A stretch of 64,000 nucleotides of DNA from JAWLAT01 sp041395325 (GTDB lineage: Bacteria > Pseudomonadota > Gammaproteobacteria > Xanthomonadales > SZUA-5). The notes beneath the pieces were generated by a model, which ran no database searches, was not told where the DNA came from, and was given only the letters and a program-made list of their open reading frames with translations. Numbering within the stretch: position 1 is the stretch's first letter; the number at the start of each line of letters is the position of its first letter. Made by a program: the position numbers and the translations under genes. The stretch lies in the NCBI GenBank assembly GCA_041395325.1, contig JAWLAT010000002.1, positions 186,001-250,000 of the forward strand, in the 5' to 3' direction. Of this stretch, positions 52,586 to 60,789 are shown in pieces.

Positions 52586-53407
52586 TCAGTACCAGAAGTT
52601 GTTCAGCACATCGAGCACTTCGCCGGTGGCCAGGTCGACCAGCAGCAGGTCGTCGGAAATGCGGATCCATTCGCAGCCCCAGGGCGGCGAGCTTAGACCG
52701 TAGTAGCGCCAGTCGATGTAGTAGCTGGGCGCGTAGTAGACCCGCGGCAGCAACAGCCCCACGTACCAGCTGCGCAGGTGATGGCCGCGCGGGTGGTAGT
52801 AACGACTCGTGGAGCGATAACGCGACCCCGACCAACCGTGGTACCAGTGGCTGCGCCAGTCGTTCCAGCCACGACGCCAGTTGCGGTTGTCGAAGCGCCG
52901 GTCCCGGCGCCAGTCGCGACGATCATGACGGTTGTCGCGGCGGTCGTGGCGATAGTCGCGGCGGTCGTCACGTCGATCGTGGCGATAGTCACGACGATCA
53001 TCGCGCCGATCCTGACGCCAATCTCGACGATCATCGTGCCGGTCCTGGCGCACATCGCGTCGGTCTTCACGTCGATCCTGACGGTAGTCGCGGCGATCGT
53101 CACGTCGCTCTTGTCGGTTGTCGCGACGGTCTTCGCGGCGCTCCTGGCGAACCTGGCCCGGGTACGCTTGCTGCTGTTGTCGCGGCTGGCCCTGTGCGTC
53201 GTGAGCCGGCCGGGCCGATCGGGTCGCCGGAACGCCGCGAATCTGCTCCCGCGCTCGACCGCCCGAATCCTGGTTGCGCTCGACCTGCTCCTGGCGCTGC
53301 CCGCGCTCATCGCGACGGTCGCGATCCCGATGCCGTTCCTGCGCGAGCACTTGCGTGGCCGACAACAGCAGGAGCGACCCGAGGGTGATCGTGGTCATTC
53401 GGTTCAT
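52586..53407 (-). CDS. RcnB-like periplasmic protein with Arg/Asp repeats
   Basis: The 273 residues have a signal peptide (MNRMTTITLGSLLLLSATQVLA, cleavage near residue 22). A Gln/Arg-rich stretch follows, then a block of six 11-residue repeats of the form DRRDxRxDRRD (residues 93-158), an Arg/Trp-rich link (WRRGWNDWRSHW), and a C-terminal RcnB domain ending in ISDDLLLVDLATGEVLDVL. RcnB proteins are periplasmic and in E. coli modulate nickel/cobalt export; here no rcnA or metal exporter is adjacent, so metal function is not shown. ATG 53407 follows AAGGAGGGTTACC. A strong terminator follows. Confidence 0.83.
   Translation of the reverse strand: MNRMTTITLGSLLLLSATQVLAQERHRDRDRRDERGQRQEQVERNQDSGGRAREQIRGVPATRSARPAHDAQGQPRQQQQAYPGQVRQERREDRRDNRQERRDDRRDYRQDRREDRRDVRQDRHDDRRDWRQDRRDDRRDYRHDRRDDRRDYRHDRRDNRHDRRDWRRDRRFDNRNWRRGWNDWRSHWYHGWSGSRYRSTSRYYHPRGHHLRSWYVGLLLPRVYYAPSYYIDWRYYGLSSPPWGCEWIRISDDLLLVDLATGEVLDVLNNFWY
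52934..53131 (-). repeat. 33-base tandem repeat (six units) coding DRRDxRxDRRD
   Basis: Six consecutive 33-base units inside the RcnB-like gene encode 11-residue units with fixed Asp/Arg positions and a variable position 5 (Asn, Tyr, Val, Trp). The DNA units differ mainly at third positions, so the repeat has been kept at protein level. Confidence 0.85.
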
Positions 53408-53598
53408 GGTAACCCTCCTTGCGCAGACGACTGCCGTCTGTTGGGTGCCAGCATGCATGTGGAATTCTGAACGTCGGGCGTATCCGGACCCTGTCGGCCC
53501 CGACCCGCACGCCACTCGTTCAGCTTTGTGAAGGCGGGATTTCACGGTACGCAGCAGCCCGGTGAAGGAGTTCACAAGGCGATCACCAACCCGTCGCG

Positions 53599-54114
53599 TC
53601 ACACTGGGCTCGGCTGCCTCACCAGCCGCTGCTGCTCGAAGGCATGGGCATGGCGCTCATCGGCGGGATGAAAGCGGCGATTCTGCAGCGTCCAATGGTG
53701 CCGATCCCAAGCCGGAAACCAGGTGTCGGCACCGTCCACCACCGTATCGACGACGCAGAGATGCAGGGTCTCGGCACGGTCCAGTGTGAGCGCATAAAGC
53801 TGCGCTCCACCGATCACCATCAACCACTCGGAACCTGCCGTCCGTTGCAGCGCCTCGGCCAGGCTGCCGACCCGCTCAGTGCCGGTCACCTGCCAGCCGG
53901 CCTGATGGCTCAACACGAGGTTACGGCGACCCGGCAAGGGGCGTCCGATCGACTCGAAGGTCTTGCGCCCCATCAGAATGGGCAAGCCCATGGTGATCTG
54001 TCGAAAATGGCGCAGATCATCCGGCAGTTGCCAGGGCAATGCCCCACCGCGGCCGATGGCTCCCTCGCGGTCCATCGCCACGACCAGCGCCAGTCTCGGC
54101 TGCGAATCGGACAT
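53599..54114 (-). CDS. folA: Dihydrofolate reductase
   Basis: NADPH-dependent reductase regenerating tetrahydrofolate after thymidylate synthesis. The 171 residues include ALVVAMDREGAIGRGGALPW, LPDDLRHFRQIT with the active-site Asp, ILMGRKTFESIGRPLPGR, VIGGAQLYAL and DTWFPAWD. ATG 54114 follows GGAAGGTTG and overlaps the stop of the lipoprotein gene by one base (TGATG). The longer upstream frame is rejected. Together with thyA two genes upstream, it forms a folate/thymidylate pair. Confidence 0.95.
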   Translation of the reverse strand: MSDSQPRLALVVAMDREGAIGRGGALPWQLPDDLRHFRQITMGLPILMGRKTFESIGRPLPGRRNLVLSHQAGWQVTGTERVGSLAEALQRTAGSEWLMVIGGAQLYALTLDRAETLHLCVVDTVVDGADTWFPAWDRHHWTLQNRRFHPADERHAHAFEQQRLVRQPSPV

Positions 54115-54590
54115 CAACCTTCCACCGGCCAGTACCAGACCCGGCGGATGAGGCCGTTGTCGATCTCGTAGGTGCCATGTGCACATTGTTGTCGAGCCTG
54201 CCCTTCGTGGCGCCAGCTCAGGCACTCATGCACGGCTACATAGCGACCATCGCCATGGAAGGTTTCGATCTGCGCCCTGACGTCGGGCAACTGCGCGAAG
54301 TACCCGTGCAGCCATTGCAGCATCGCCGCCCTGCCCCGCGCCTCCACCCGCACCTGGTCGCCATCGATGGCCAGCCAGCTCAGCTCCTCATGCAGCCAGC
54401 GCCCGACCTGCTCAGGCGAGTGCGCATTGAAGGCCGCCTCATAGCCCTGCACCACGGCCGCCGTCGAGCCAGTACTGCGCCCCGACGAGCTGGGGGAGGT
54501 GGACGCACAACCCACCAGCAACAGGGTCAGCAGCAGCGCCCACAATGACGTTTTCAGACTGCGACCGGGGCTCGGATGGCGGGATGGCAT
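54114..54590 (-). CDS. Lipoprotein with NTF2/SnoaL-like domain
   Basis: The 158 residues have a lipoprotein signal (LLLTLLLVGCAS, lipobox Cys at about residue 28), a Ser/Thr-rich linker, and a domain starting AAVVQGYEAAFNAHSPEQVGRWLHEEL with WLHGYFAQLPD and YVAVHECLSW. This resembles the SnoaL/NTF2-like fold of small alpha+beta cone proteins. Ligand unknown. The start codon lies inside the 3' end of thyA (37-base overlap), and its stop overlaps the folA ATG. No other ATG is available; a TTG at codon 16 would leave part of the signal. Confidence 0.75.
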   Translation of the reverse strand: MPSRHPSPGRSLKTSLWALLLTLLLVGCASTSPSSSGRSTGSTAAVVQGYEAAFNAHSPEQVGRWLHEELSWLAIDGDQVRVEARGRAAMLQWLHGYFAQLPDVRAQIETFHGDGRYVAVHECLSWRHEGQARQQCAHGTYEIDNGLIRRVWYWPVEG

Positions 54591-55348
54591 TGATAGTCCT
54601 CGAAGCGGATGTCATCGTAGCCGAAGGCAAACAGATCCCTGCACTCGGGATTGAGCCACAACCTGGGCAAGGGCAGCGGCCTTCGCTGCAGCTGCGTTCT
54701 GACCTGATCGACGTGATTGTTGTAGATGTGCAGATCGCCAAAACTGTGCACGAAATCACCCGGCTGCAGCTCGCAGACCTGCGCGATCATCTGAGTCAGC
54801 AGTGCATAGCTGGCGATGTTGAACGGCACACCCAGGAACAGATCGGCACTGCGCTGATACAGCTGGCAGCTGAGTCGGCCATCGGCGACATAGAACTGGA
54901 ACAGGCAATGACAGGGCGCCAGCGCCATTTGTGCCAGCTCGCCGACATTCCAGGCGCTCACCACCAGTCGGCGGGAGTCGGGGTTGCTGCGGATCTGCGA
55001 CAGCAACTCGCTGATCTGATCGATCTGACCACCGTCTGGCGTCGGCCAGCTGCGCCATTGACGCCCGTAGACCGGGCCCAGTTCGCCGGCTTCATCGGCC
55101 CACTCGTCCCAGATGCTGACGCCAACCTCCTGCAACGAGCGCACATTGGTCTCGCCGCGCAGGAACCACAGCAGCTCGTGCACGATCGAGCGCATGTGCA
55201 GCTTCTTGGTAGTGACCAGCGGAAAGCCCTGCGACAGGTCAAAGCGCAGCTGGGCGCCGAAGAGGCTGCGCGTGCCGGTTCCGGTGCGGTCGTCCTTGTC
55301 CACGCCGGTGTCCATGACCCGTTGCAGCAAGTCCAGGTAACTCTGCAC
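54554..55348 (-). CDS. thyA: Thymidylate synthase
   Basis: Methylates dUMP to dTMP using methylene-tetrahydrofolate. The 264 residues equal the E. coli length. Motifs are DRTGTGTRSLFGAQLRFDL, VHELLWFLRGETN, WDEWADEAGELGPVYG, the active-site Cys in LAPCHCLFQFYV, and RSADLFLGVPFNIASYALL. The start is GTG 55348 (VQSYLDLLQ), eight bases after AAGGAGA and two bases after the lgt stop; the much longer open frame upstream overlaps lgt and is an artefact. lgt-thyA is a common order in proteobacteria. Confidence 0.96.
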   Translation of the reverse strand: MQSYLDLLQRVMDTGVDKDDRTGTGTRSLFGAQLRFDLSQGFPLVTTKKLHMRSIVHELLWFLRGETNVRSLQEVGVSIWDEWADEAGELGPVYGRQWRSWPTPDGGQIDQISELLSQIRSNPDSRRLVVSAWNVGELAQMALAPCHCLFQFYVADGRLSCQLYQRSADLFLGVPFNIASYALLTQMIAQVCELQPGDFVHSFGDLHIYNNHVDQVRTQLQRRPLPLPRLWLNPECRDLFAFGYDDIRFEDYQCHPAIRAPVAV

Positions 55349-55350
55349 GA

Positions 55351-56235
55351 TCAGGTCTCCTTCGCTGCCACCGCTTGAGCCATCGGGGGCCAGGCCGGCT
55401 GGCGATAGGCCCACCACATCAGCCCGAAGCCCAGCGCGATCATCGGCAGCGACAGCAGCTGACCCATGGTGAGCCAGTCGAAAGCGAGAAAGCCAATGTG
55501 CGCGTCGGGTTCGCGTACCAGTTCGACCACCGAGCGGAAACTGCCGTAGAGCACCAGGAACAAGCCCGATACCGCAAAGCGCGGCCGCGGCTTGCGCGTG
55601 TACAGGTACAGCACAACGAACATCGCCAGACCTTCCAGCGCCGCCTGATACAGCTGCGAGGGATGGCGCGCGAAGGCGTCCAACGCCCCGCTCTGGTGCA
55701 GTCGCACGAGTTCGGCGTGACTGTCGATGGACATCGGCAGCGCCTTGGGGAAGACCACCGCCCATGGCACGTCGGTGGTTCGGCCCCACAGTTCTCCGCC
55801 GATGAAATTTCCCAGGCGCCCCAAACCCAGACCGAGCGGCACCAGCGGCGCAACAAAATCCAGATAGTCGAAGGGGTGGCGACGATTGCGGTGCGCGTAC
55901 CACAACAGAGCGAGAATCACGCCGAGCAGGCCGCCGTGAAAGCTCATGCCACCCTCCCAGACTCGCAACAGGCTGAGCGGATCTGCGCGCAGCTCGGCCC
56001 AGCCGTAGAACAACATGTAGCCCAGTCTGCCACCGACGATCACACCGATCATTCCGTAGAAGAGCAGGTCGTCGAAGGACGCTCGATCCAGTCCACGCCA
56101 TGGATCCCGCGCCAGGCGCCGTTGACCCAACCACCACACCAAGGCCGCTGCGGCCACATACATCAGTCCGTACCAATGGATCTGCAGCGGGCCCAGCGAA
56201 ACCGCCACAGGGTCGATGTCGTGTAGCCAGGCCAT
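55351..56235 (-). CDS. lgt: Prolipoprotein diacylglyceryl transferase
   Basis: Seven-helix inner-membrane enzyme attaching diacylglycerol to the lipobox Cys of prolipoproteins. The 294 residues show IHWYGLMYV with the conserved Tyr, VGGRLGYMLFYG, EGGMSFHGGLLG and the signature GRLGNFIGGELWGR. HPSQLYQAALEG follows, and the rest is hydrophobic helices. ATG 56235 is taken because it precedes the conserved LHDIDPVAVSLGPLQIHWYG region; a TTG six codons upstream overlaps rlmI. It starts one base after the rlmI stop and is followed by thyA. Confidence 0.95.
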   Translation of the reverse strand: MAWLHDIDPVAVSLGPLQIHWYGLMYVAAAALVWWLGQRRLARDPWRGLDRASFDDLLFYGMIGVIVGGRLGYMLFYGWAELRADPLSLLRVWEGGMSFHGGLLGVILALLWYAHRNRRHPFDYLDFVAPLVPLGLGLGRLGNFIGGELWGRTTDVPWAVVFPKALPMSIDSHAELVRLHQSGALDAFARHPSQLYQAALEGLAMFVVLYLYTRKPRPRFAVSGLFLVLYGSFRSVVELVREPDAHIGFLAFDWLTMGQLLSLPMIALGFGLMWWAYRQPAWPPMAQAVAAKET

Positions 56236-56236
56236 C

Positions 56237-57427
56237 TCAGACAGTTCCTCCAACGCGGCCGATGAAGCCCTTCAGATACTCACTCTCGGGCATCGCCGGA
56301 TGCACCGGGTGATCGGGCGCCGCGTGCAACTGGGCGACGATGCCCAAGTGGCAGCGGTGACTGGCTGCCGCGTGCGCCAACGCATCCAGCAATGCCTCCC
56401 GCGGGTAGTGGTGTGAGCAGCTGAAGCTGGCGATGTAACCGCCGGGCTCAACCAGTCGCAGTGCGATCGCGGCAAGGCGACGATAGGCGATGTTGCCCTG
56501 GGGGAAGTCCTTGCGTCGCTTGACGAAGGCCGGCGGATCGATGATCACCAGACCGAAGCGCTCACCGGCCGCATGCAGGGCGACCAACTGCTCGAAAGCG
56601 TCGCCGTGACGCGCGCTGATGATGGAATCGACCTCGTTGGCCTGAGCATTGCGCTGCAGCAGTGTCAGCGCTTCGGCCGAGCCATCGACGGCCACCACTT
56701 CACTGGCGCCCGCCACGGCGCAGCTGACCGCGAATCCACCGAGGTAGCTGAACACATCCAGCACCCGTCGACCGGCCGCCAACGCCGCCACCCGCTGCCG
56801 GTTGTCGCGCTGATCGTAGAACCAGCCTGTCTTCTGGCCGGCACGAGGGCTGAACCAGAAGCGATAGCCGTGTTCGACCACCGGGTGCAACTCGGCCAGC
56901 TCTCCCCAGGCCACTTCGACCGTTTCCTGCAGGCCCTCGGCACGCCGGGCAGGACCGATGTTGCGCCACAACAAGGTAGAGCGGGGAAAGCGGCGCCGCA
57001 GAATGGCTTCCAGTGCTGGCCGCATCGCGTCCATGCCTGCGGTGCCGGACTGCGCCACCAACAGCTGGTCGAAGCGATCCAGAATCAGTCCCGGCAATCC
57101 GTCGGCTTCGCCGTGGACCAGCCGCGCGTGAGTCGGGTCCGCCAGTCCCTGACGAAGGTCCAGCGCCTGCTGCATGCGACGTTCCAGCCAGTCCTCATCC
57201 AGTACCGCGTCAATCTGTCGGTCCAGCACACGCACCGCAATCAGCGAGTTGGGATTGAAATAGCCTCGGCCCACCGATTTGCCGGCACAGCTGAGCGATA
57301 CCTGGGCGCCGGCGGCCAGCCCCAGACGTCCGGGTGGCGTGACCAGCTCATTGGCGTAAACCCACAGATGACCCTGGCGTAGACGCCGGCCTGCAGTGGA
57401 TTTGATCTCGATGGGAAGTTCGGACAT
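56237..57427 (-). CDS. rlmI: 23S rRNA (cytosine-C5)-methyltransferase RlmI-like
   Basis: SAM-dependent methyltransferase of the RlmI family, which makes m5C1962 in 23S rRNA. The 396 residues have an N-terminal PUA domain (RLRQGHLWVYANEL, GRGYFNPNS), the EEHD-like middle with LLWRNIGPARR and TGWFYDQRDNR, and a Rossmann domain with VLDVFSYLGGFAVSCA and DPPAFVKRRKDF. The catalytic Cys is in SFSCSHHY. ATG 57427 starts MSELPIEIK. First gene of rlmI-lgt-thyA-lipoprotein-folA; the 155-base gap to the divergent signalling gene holds no recognised promoter. Confidence 0.92.
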   Translation of the reverse strand: MSELPIEIKSTAGRRLRQGHLWVYANELVTPPGRLGLAAGAQVSLSCAGKSVGRGYFNPNSLIAVRVLDRQIDAVLDEDWLERRMQQALDLRQGLADPTHARLVHGEADGLPGLILDRFDQLLVAQSGTAGMDAMRPALEAILRRRFPRSTLLWRNIGPARRAEGLQETVEVAWGELAELHPVVEHGYRFWFSPRAGQKTGWFYDQRDNRQRVAALAAGRRVLDVFSYLGGFAVSCAVAGASEVVAVDGSAEALTLLQRNAQANEVDSIISARHGDAFEQLVALHAAGERFGLVIIDPPAFVKRRKDFPQGNIAYRRLAAIALRLVEPGGYIASFSCSHHYPREALLDALAHAAASHRCHLGIVAQLHAAPDHPVHPAMPESEYLKGFIGRVGGTV

Positions 57428-57582
57428 GCGGAAATTGGGCGACGCGATGGCCCGCGAGTGTACCTGTCCGGCGAATCAATCCGACGTTGGTCCAGACGAC
57501 CCGCGGGCGAGATTCACAATCCGGCACCCCCGAAAGCGTGTGTCGGCGTTACCCTTGCCTTCCCAACGCTGTCATTTTCCCC

Positions 57583-59883
57583 ATGCCCCCCGAATCGAGC
57601 CCTCTGCACCGGATCGTCGACAGCCTGCGCCGTTGGCAGGCACAGCGTCGCCAGGGCTGGCAGCTGGACGTCGTGCGAGCGTTGCAGGTCGAACTCAATG
57701 CCGCCGTGGGGTTGGCGGGTGATGCGCACCCGGCACTGGCTCAGGCCCTGCGCGATTTCGCCTTGTATGTGGCTTCGCTGGTCGATGGCGAAGTGGTCGA
57801 ACCGACCGCCGAACAGCGGCGTCGATTGCTGCAACTGGAACAGGAAGCTGTCACGCAGGTCCGCGCCAGCGAGCCCGCCAAGCGAGGCAGTGCCGACGCG
57901 CAAGTGGCCATCCTGGCCGACGACAATGACGTCATCGCTCGACTGGCCGAGGCGCTGGCCGGGCAGTCGCTGCAGGTTCGACGCACGCAGCGCGTCGCCG
58001 AATTGCTGCCCTGGCTCGGCGCCAAGGGTCTGCAGGCCGTGTTGGTCGATGGCGAGAAGCTGCTCGAACTCGGCATGGTGGCCGATCGCATCGAGAGTCG
58101 CCGCAGCAAGGACCGATTGGGCCCGACCGTGGCCTTTCTCAATCGCCGCCGCCTGCTGGATGAACGCCTGACCGCCTTGGCTGGCGGTGCCGACGTCTGC
58201 CTGGAGGGTGACGACGGCAGCTATCTGCTGGCGCGGGTGCTGGAACTGGTCGAGGCGCAGACCCGACAGGAACACCTGCGCGTGCTGATCGTCGAGGACG
58301 ATCGTGGCCAGGCCATGTATTGCGAGACCATCCTGCGCAAGCAAGGGATGGACGTGGACACGGTCAGCGATTCCCGCCTGGCACTGCAGAGTCTGGGCGA
58401 GTTCCAGCCGGACCTGGTGCTGATGGATCTGCACATGCCCACGCTGGATGGCATGCAACTGACCGCACTGATTCGAGAAGATCCCCGCTGGGGGCTGCTG
58501 CCCATCGTCTTTCTGACCGGCGAGCAGGATGAAACCCGCCGCTTTGACGCCTTGCAGATCGGCGGTGATGACTATCTGCTCAAACCGGTGCGTCCGCGCC
58601 ATCTGGTCACCAGCGTGGTGACCCGGGCGCGCCGCGCGCGTGCGCTGCGGCGCAAGTTCGAGCAGCTCGCGCGCACCGCGCCCGAGCGGCATTTGCACGC
58701 TGGCGAACTGGTGGCGCACTTGCGCGCTCTGGCCGGTCAGGCCGGAGACTACAATCTGCTGCTGCTCGGCACCGACGATGCCCGCCTGGGCAATGACGAG
58801 CTGCCCTATTCGGCCGAACGGGAGCATGAAGCGCAGATCGGCACGCAGCTGGCACAGACGCTGGGCACGAACGAGGCACTGGCTGCCTGGGAACGCGGCA
58901 GTTTTCTCGTTCTGCTGGGCGATGCGCCGACTGAACAGCTGGATCAACGCACCGAGTCATTGCGCCAGCGCCTGCAGGAACTCGCGGTCCGACCAGCCAG
59001 TGCCGCGATCGTGCCCTTCCGTGCCGGCGTCAACGATGTCGAAACGACGATCACACTGGCCAGCCAGACGTTGACTCTGGCCCGTCATGGCGGCGGTGCG
59101 CGGGTGCAGCGGGCGCTGACCGGGTTGAAAACCGAACTGGATGCCGCCGCCAGCTTCGCGTTGCAGGTGGCCTTGGCCAAGGCGGGCAGCAAGGGCACGG
59201 TGGACTTCGAGTTCCAGCCCTTGGTGCCTTTGCATGGACCGGTGCGCCCGCAGTTTCAGCTGCACCTGCGCCTGCTGGGCGAGGATGGGCGCCGTTTCAC
59301 CCGCCGACAGTGGTTTGACGTGGCGCGTCAGACCGGCGCATTGAAGCGGCTGGATCAGGCGCTGCTGAACCACACGCTGGATCAGCTGAAGGCGTTGCGG
59401 GAGCGCTACGCCACGCTGCGCCTGATCATCGCGGTCACGGCCGAAAGCCTGCTCGACAGCGATTTCCGCAAGACACTGCTGGGTGGCCTCGCCAAGCGGC
59501 AGCTGACCGAGCCGGGGCTGATCCTGGCGGTGGACGAGAACGACGGCTCGGGGGCTCAACGCAAGTTGCTGCAGCCGCGACTGGAACTGGCGGCAGCGCG
59601 AGTGGCGCTGGGTCTGGCACGGATGCCGGTGCATCCGCGCGCGCACGAACTGATCGATCTGCTCAAGCCCGAGTGGGTCGCCATCGATGCTGCCCGCGCG
59701 CTGGTCGATCCCGATGCCAAGGCGGTCATCAGTCATGCCCACGAACGCGGCGCGGAAATGGTCGCTCAGGGCATCCCGGACGCACCAGCCATGGCGCGCC
59801 TGTTCGCACTGGGTCTGGACTATGGCATCGGTGATTTCATCGGCCCACCCAGTGGAGATGCCGAGTTTGATTTCGGCGCCTGA
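57583..59883 (+). CDS. REC protein with degenerate GGDEF and EAL domains
   Basis: Signalling protein of 766 residues that looks catalytically inactive. After an N-terminal helical region (1-100) come a receiver-like domain (105-210) lacking a clear phosphorylation site, and a full receiver (232-350; Asp282 in LMDLHMP, Lys334). A GGDEF-like domain follows in which the motif reads ERGSF (437-441). Last is an EAL-like domain with FEFQPLVPL but QLHLR in place of EALLR (Glu to Gln559), and the usual Asp pair and Lys are missing (VALGLARM; VAIDAA). Such proteins usually bind c-di-GMP or a partner. Start at ATG 57583 has no good ribosome binding site; upstream in-frame starts add Pro/Arg-rich sequence. 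Confidence 0.85.
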   Translation: MPPESSPLHRIVDSLRRWQAQRRQGWQLDVVRALQVELNAAVGLAGDAHPALAQALRDFALYVASLVDGEVVEPTAEQRRRLLQLEQEAVTQVRASEPAKRGSADAQVAILADDNDVIARLAEALAGQSLQVRRTQRVAELLPWLGAKGLQAVLVDGEKLLELGMVADRIESRRSKDRLGPTVAFLNRRRLLDERLTALAGGADVCLEGDDGSYLLARVLELVEAQTRQEHLRVLIVEDDRGQAMYCETILRKQGMDVDTVSDSRLALQSLGEFQPDLVLMDLHMPTLDGMQLTALIREDPRWGLLPIVFLTGEQDETRRFDALQIGGDDYLLKPVRPRHLVTSVVTRARRARALRRKFEQLARTAPERHLHAGELVAHLRALAGQAGDYNLLLLGTDDARLGNDELPYSAEREHEAQIGTQLAQTLGTNEALAAWERGSFLVLLGDAPTEQLDQRTESLRQRLQELAVRPASAAIVPFRAGVNDVETTITLASQTLTLARHGGGARVQRALTGLKTELDAAASFALQVALAKAGSKGTVDFEFQPLVPLHGPVRPQFQLHLRLLGEDGRRFTRRQWFDVARQTGALKRLDQALLNHTLDQLKALRERYATLRLIIAVTAESLLDSDFRKTLLGGLAKRQLTEPGLILAVDENDGSGAQRKLLQPRLELAAARVALGLARMPVHPRAHELIDLLKPEWVAIDAARALVDPDAKAVISHAHERGAEMVAQGIPDAPAMARLFALGLDYGIGDFIGPPSGDAEFDFGA

Positions 59884-59934
59884 GCGCGGCGGCCCGCGGT
59901 AACATCAGGGGCTGCTTCGAAGGGGGAACAACCG

Positions 59935-60744
59935 ATGCGCCAAACTCACGGCTACACGCTGGAGCAGCGTGATGATGTGGCCTGGCTATGGCTGGATCGA
60001 CCCGATCTGCACAACGCTTTCGACGATGCGCTGATTGCGGCGTTGACGGTGGAACTGGAGGAACTGGCCAAGCTGCCACAGCTGCGAGCGCTGGTGCTGG
60101 CCGGTCGCGGGTCCTCGTTTTCCGCTGGCGCAGATCTGAACTGGATGCGGCGCATGGCCGCAGCCGGCCGCGAAGCCAATCGTGATGACGCCCTCGGCCT
60201 GGCCACGCTGATGCGCACCCTCGCCTTCTTCCCACGTCCTACCTTGGCCCGCGTCCACGGTGCCGCCTACGGTGGCGGTGTCGGCCTGATTGCCTGTTGT
60301 GACATCGCGCTGGCGGCAGACAGCGCCCGCTTCGGTCTCACCGAAGTCCGGCTGGGCCTGGTGCCTGCCGTGATCTCACCCTATGTGGTCGAAGCCATTG
60401 GCGCACGCCAGGCGCGGCGCTGGTTCCTCACCGGCGAGTCCTTCGACGCCACCCAGGCGCAGTCGATGGGTCTGGTGCACCGGGTGCTGCCGGCCACCGA
60501 GCTCGATGGCGCCGTGGCACAGCAACTCAAGCTGATCCTGCGTGCCGGCCCGGCCGCCTGCAGTGTGGCCAAACAGCTGGTCTTCGGCATACGCGGTACC
60601 GATGAGGCTCGACAGGGCAAGATGGATGCGCACACGGCCGACCTGATCGCCAGCCTGCGCGTCTCGCCCGAGGGTCAGGAAGGCATCACGGCCTTCCTGG
60701 AAAAGCGCTCACCCAGCTGGGAACCGGCATCCACCGAGTCCTGA
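59935..60744 (+). CDS. Enoyl-CoA hydratase family, methylglutaconyl-CoA hydratase-like
   Basis: Crotonase-fold enzyme of 269 residues most like LiuC/GnyH methylglutaconyl-CoA hydratases of leucine and isoprenoid breakdown. Supporting blocks are SSFSAGADLNWMRRM (oxyanion loop), MRTLAFFPRPTLARVHGAAYGGGVGLIACCDIALA, and FGLTEVRLGLVPAVISPYVV with the two acidic residue positions, then ARRWFLTGESFDA. No other leucine-pathway (liu) genes are adjacent, so the precise substrate remains inferred. It lies 51 bases after the degenerate c-di-GMP protein and converges on the VWA gene across a hairpin. Confidence 0.87.
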   Translation: MRQTHGYTLEQRDDVAWLWLDRPDLHNAFDDALIAALTVELEELAKLPQLRALVLAGRGSSFSAGADLNWMRRMAAAGREANRDDALGLATLMRTLAFFPRPTLARVHGAAYGGGVGLIACCDIALAADSARFGLTEVRLGLVPAVISPYVVEAIGARQARRWFLTGESFDATQAQSMGLVHRVLPATELDGAVAQQLKLILRAGPAACSVAKQLVFGIRGTDEARQGKMDAHTADLIASLRVSPEGQEGITAFLEKRSPSWEPASTES

Positions 60745-60754
60745 CCGGCGACCA

Positions 60755-60778
60755 CCGCGGTCCGAAGTCGGACCGCGG
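60755..60778. terminator. Bidirectional hairpin between the hydratase and VWA genes
   Basis: Perfect 10-base arms (CCGCGGTCCG and complement) around AAGT, in the 45-base gap between convergent stops. No T-tract on either strand. Confidence 0.55.
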
Positions 60779-60789
60779 CTGTATGAGCT

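Noticed and set aside
52934..53131. 33-base periodic repeat as a CRISPR array
   Set aside because: No spacers: units are contiguous, in frame, and code for a regular Arg/Asp peptide.
55349..56176. Extension of the thyA frame upstream into lgt
   Set aside because: The extra 276 codons overlap lgt completely; the GTG at 55348 with AAGGAGA before it gives exactly the family length.
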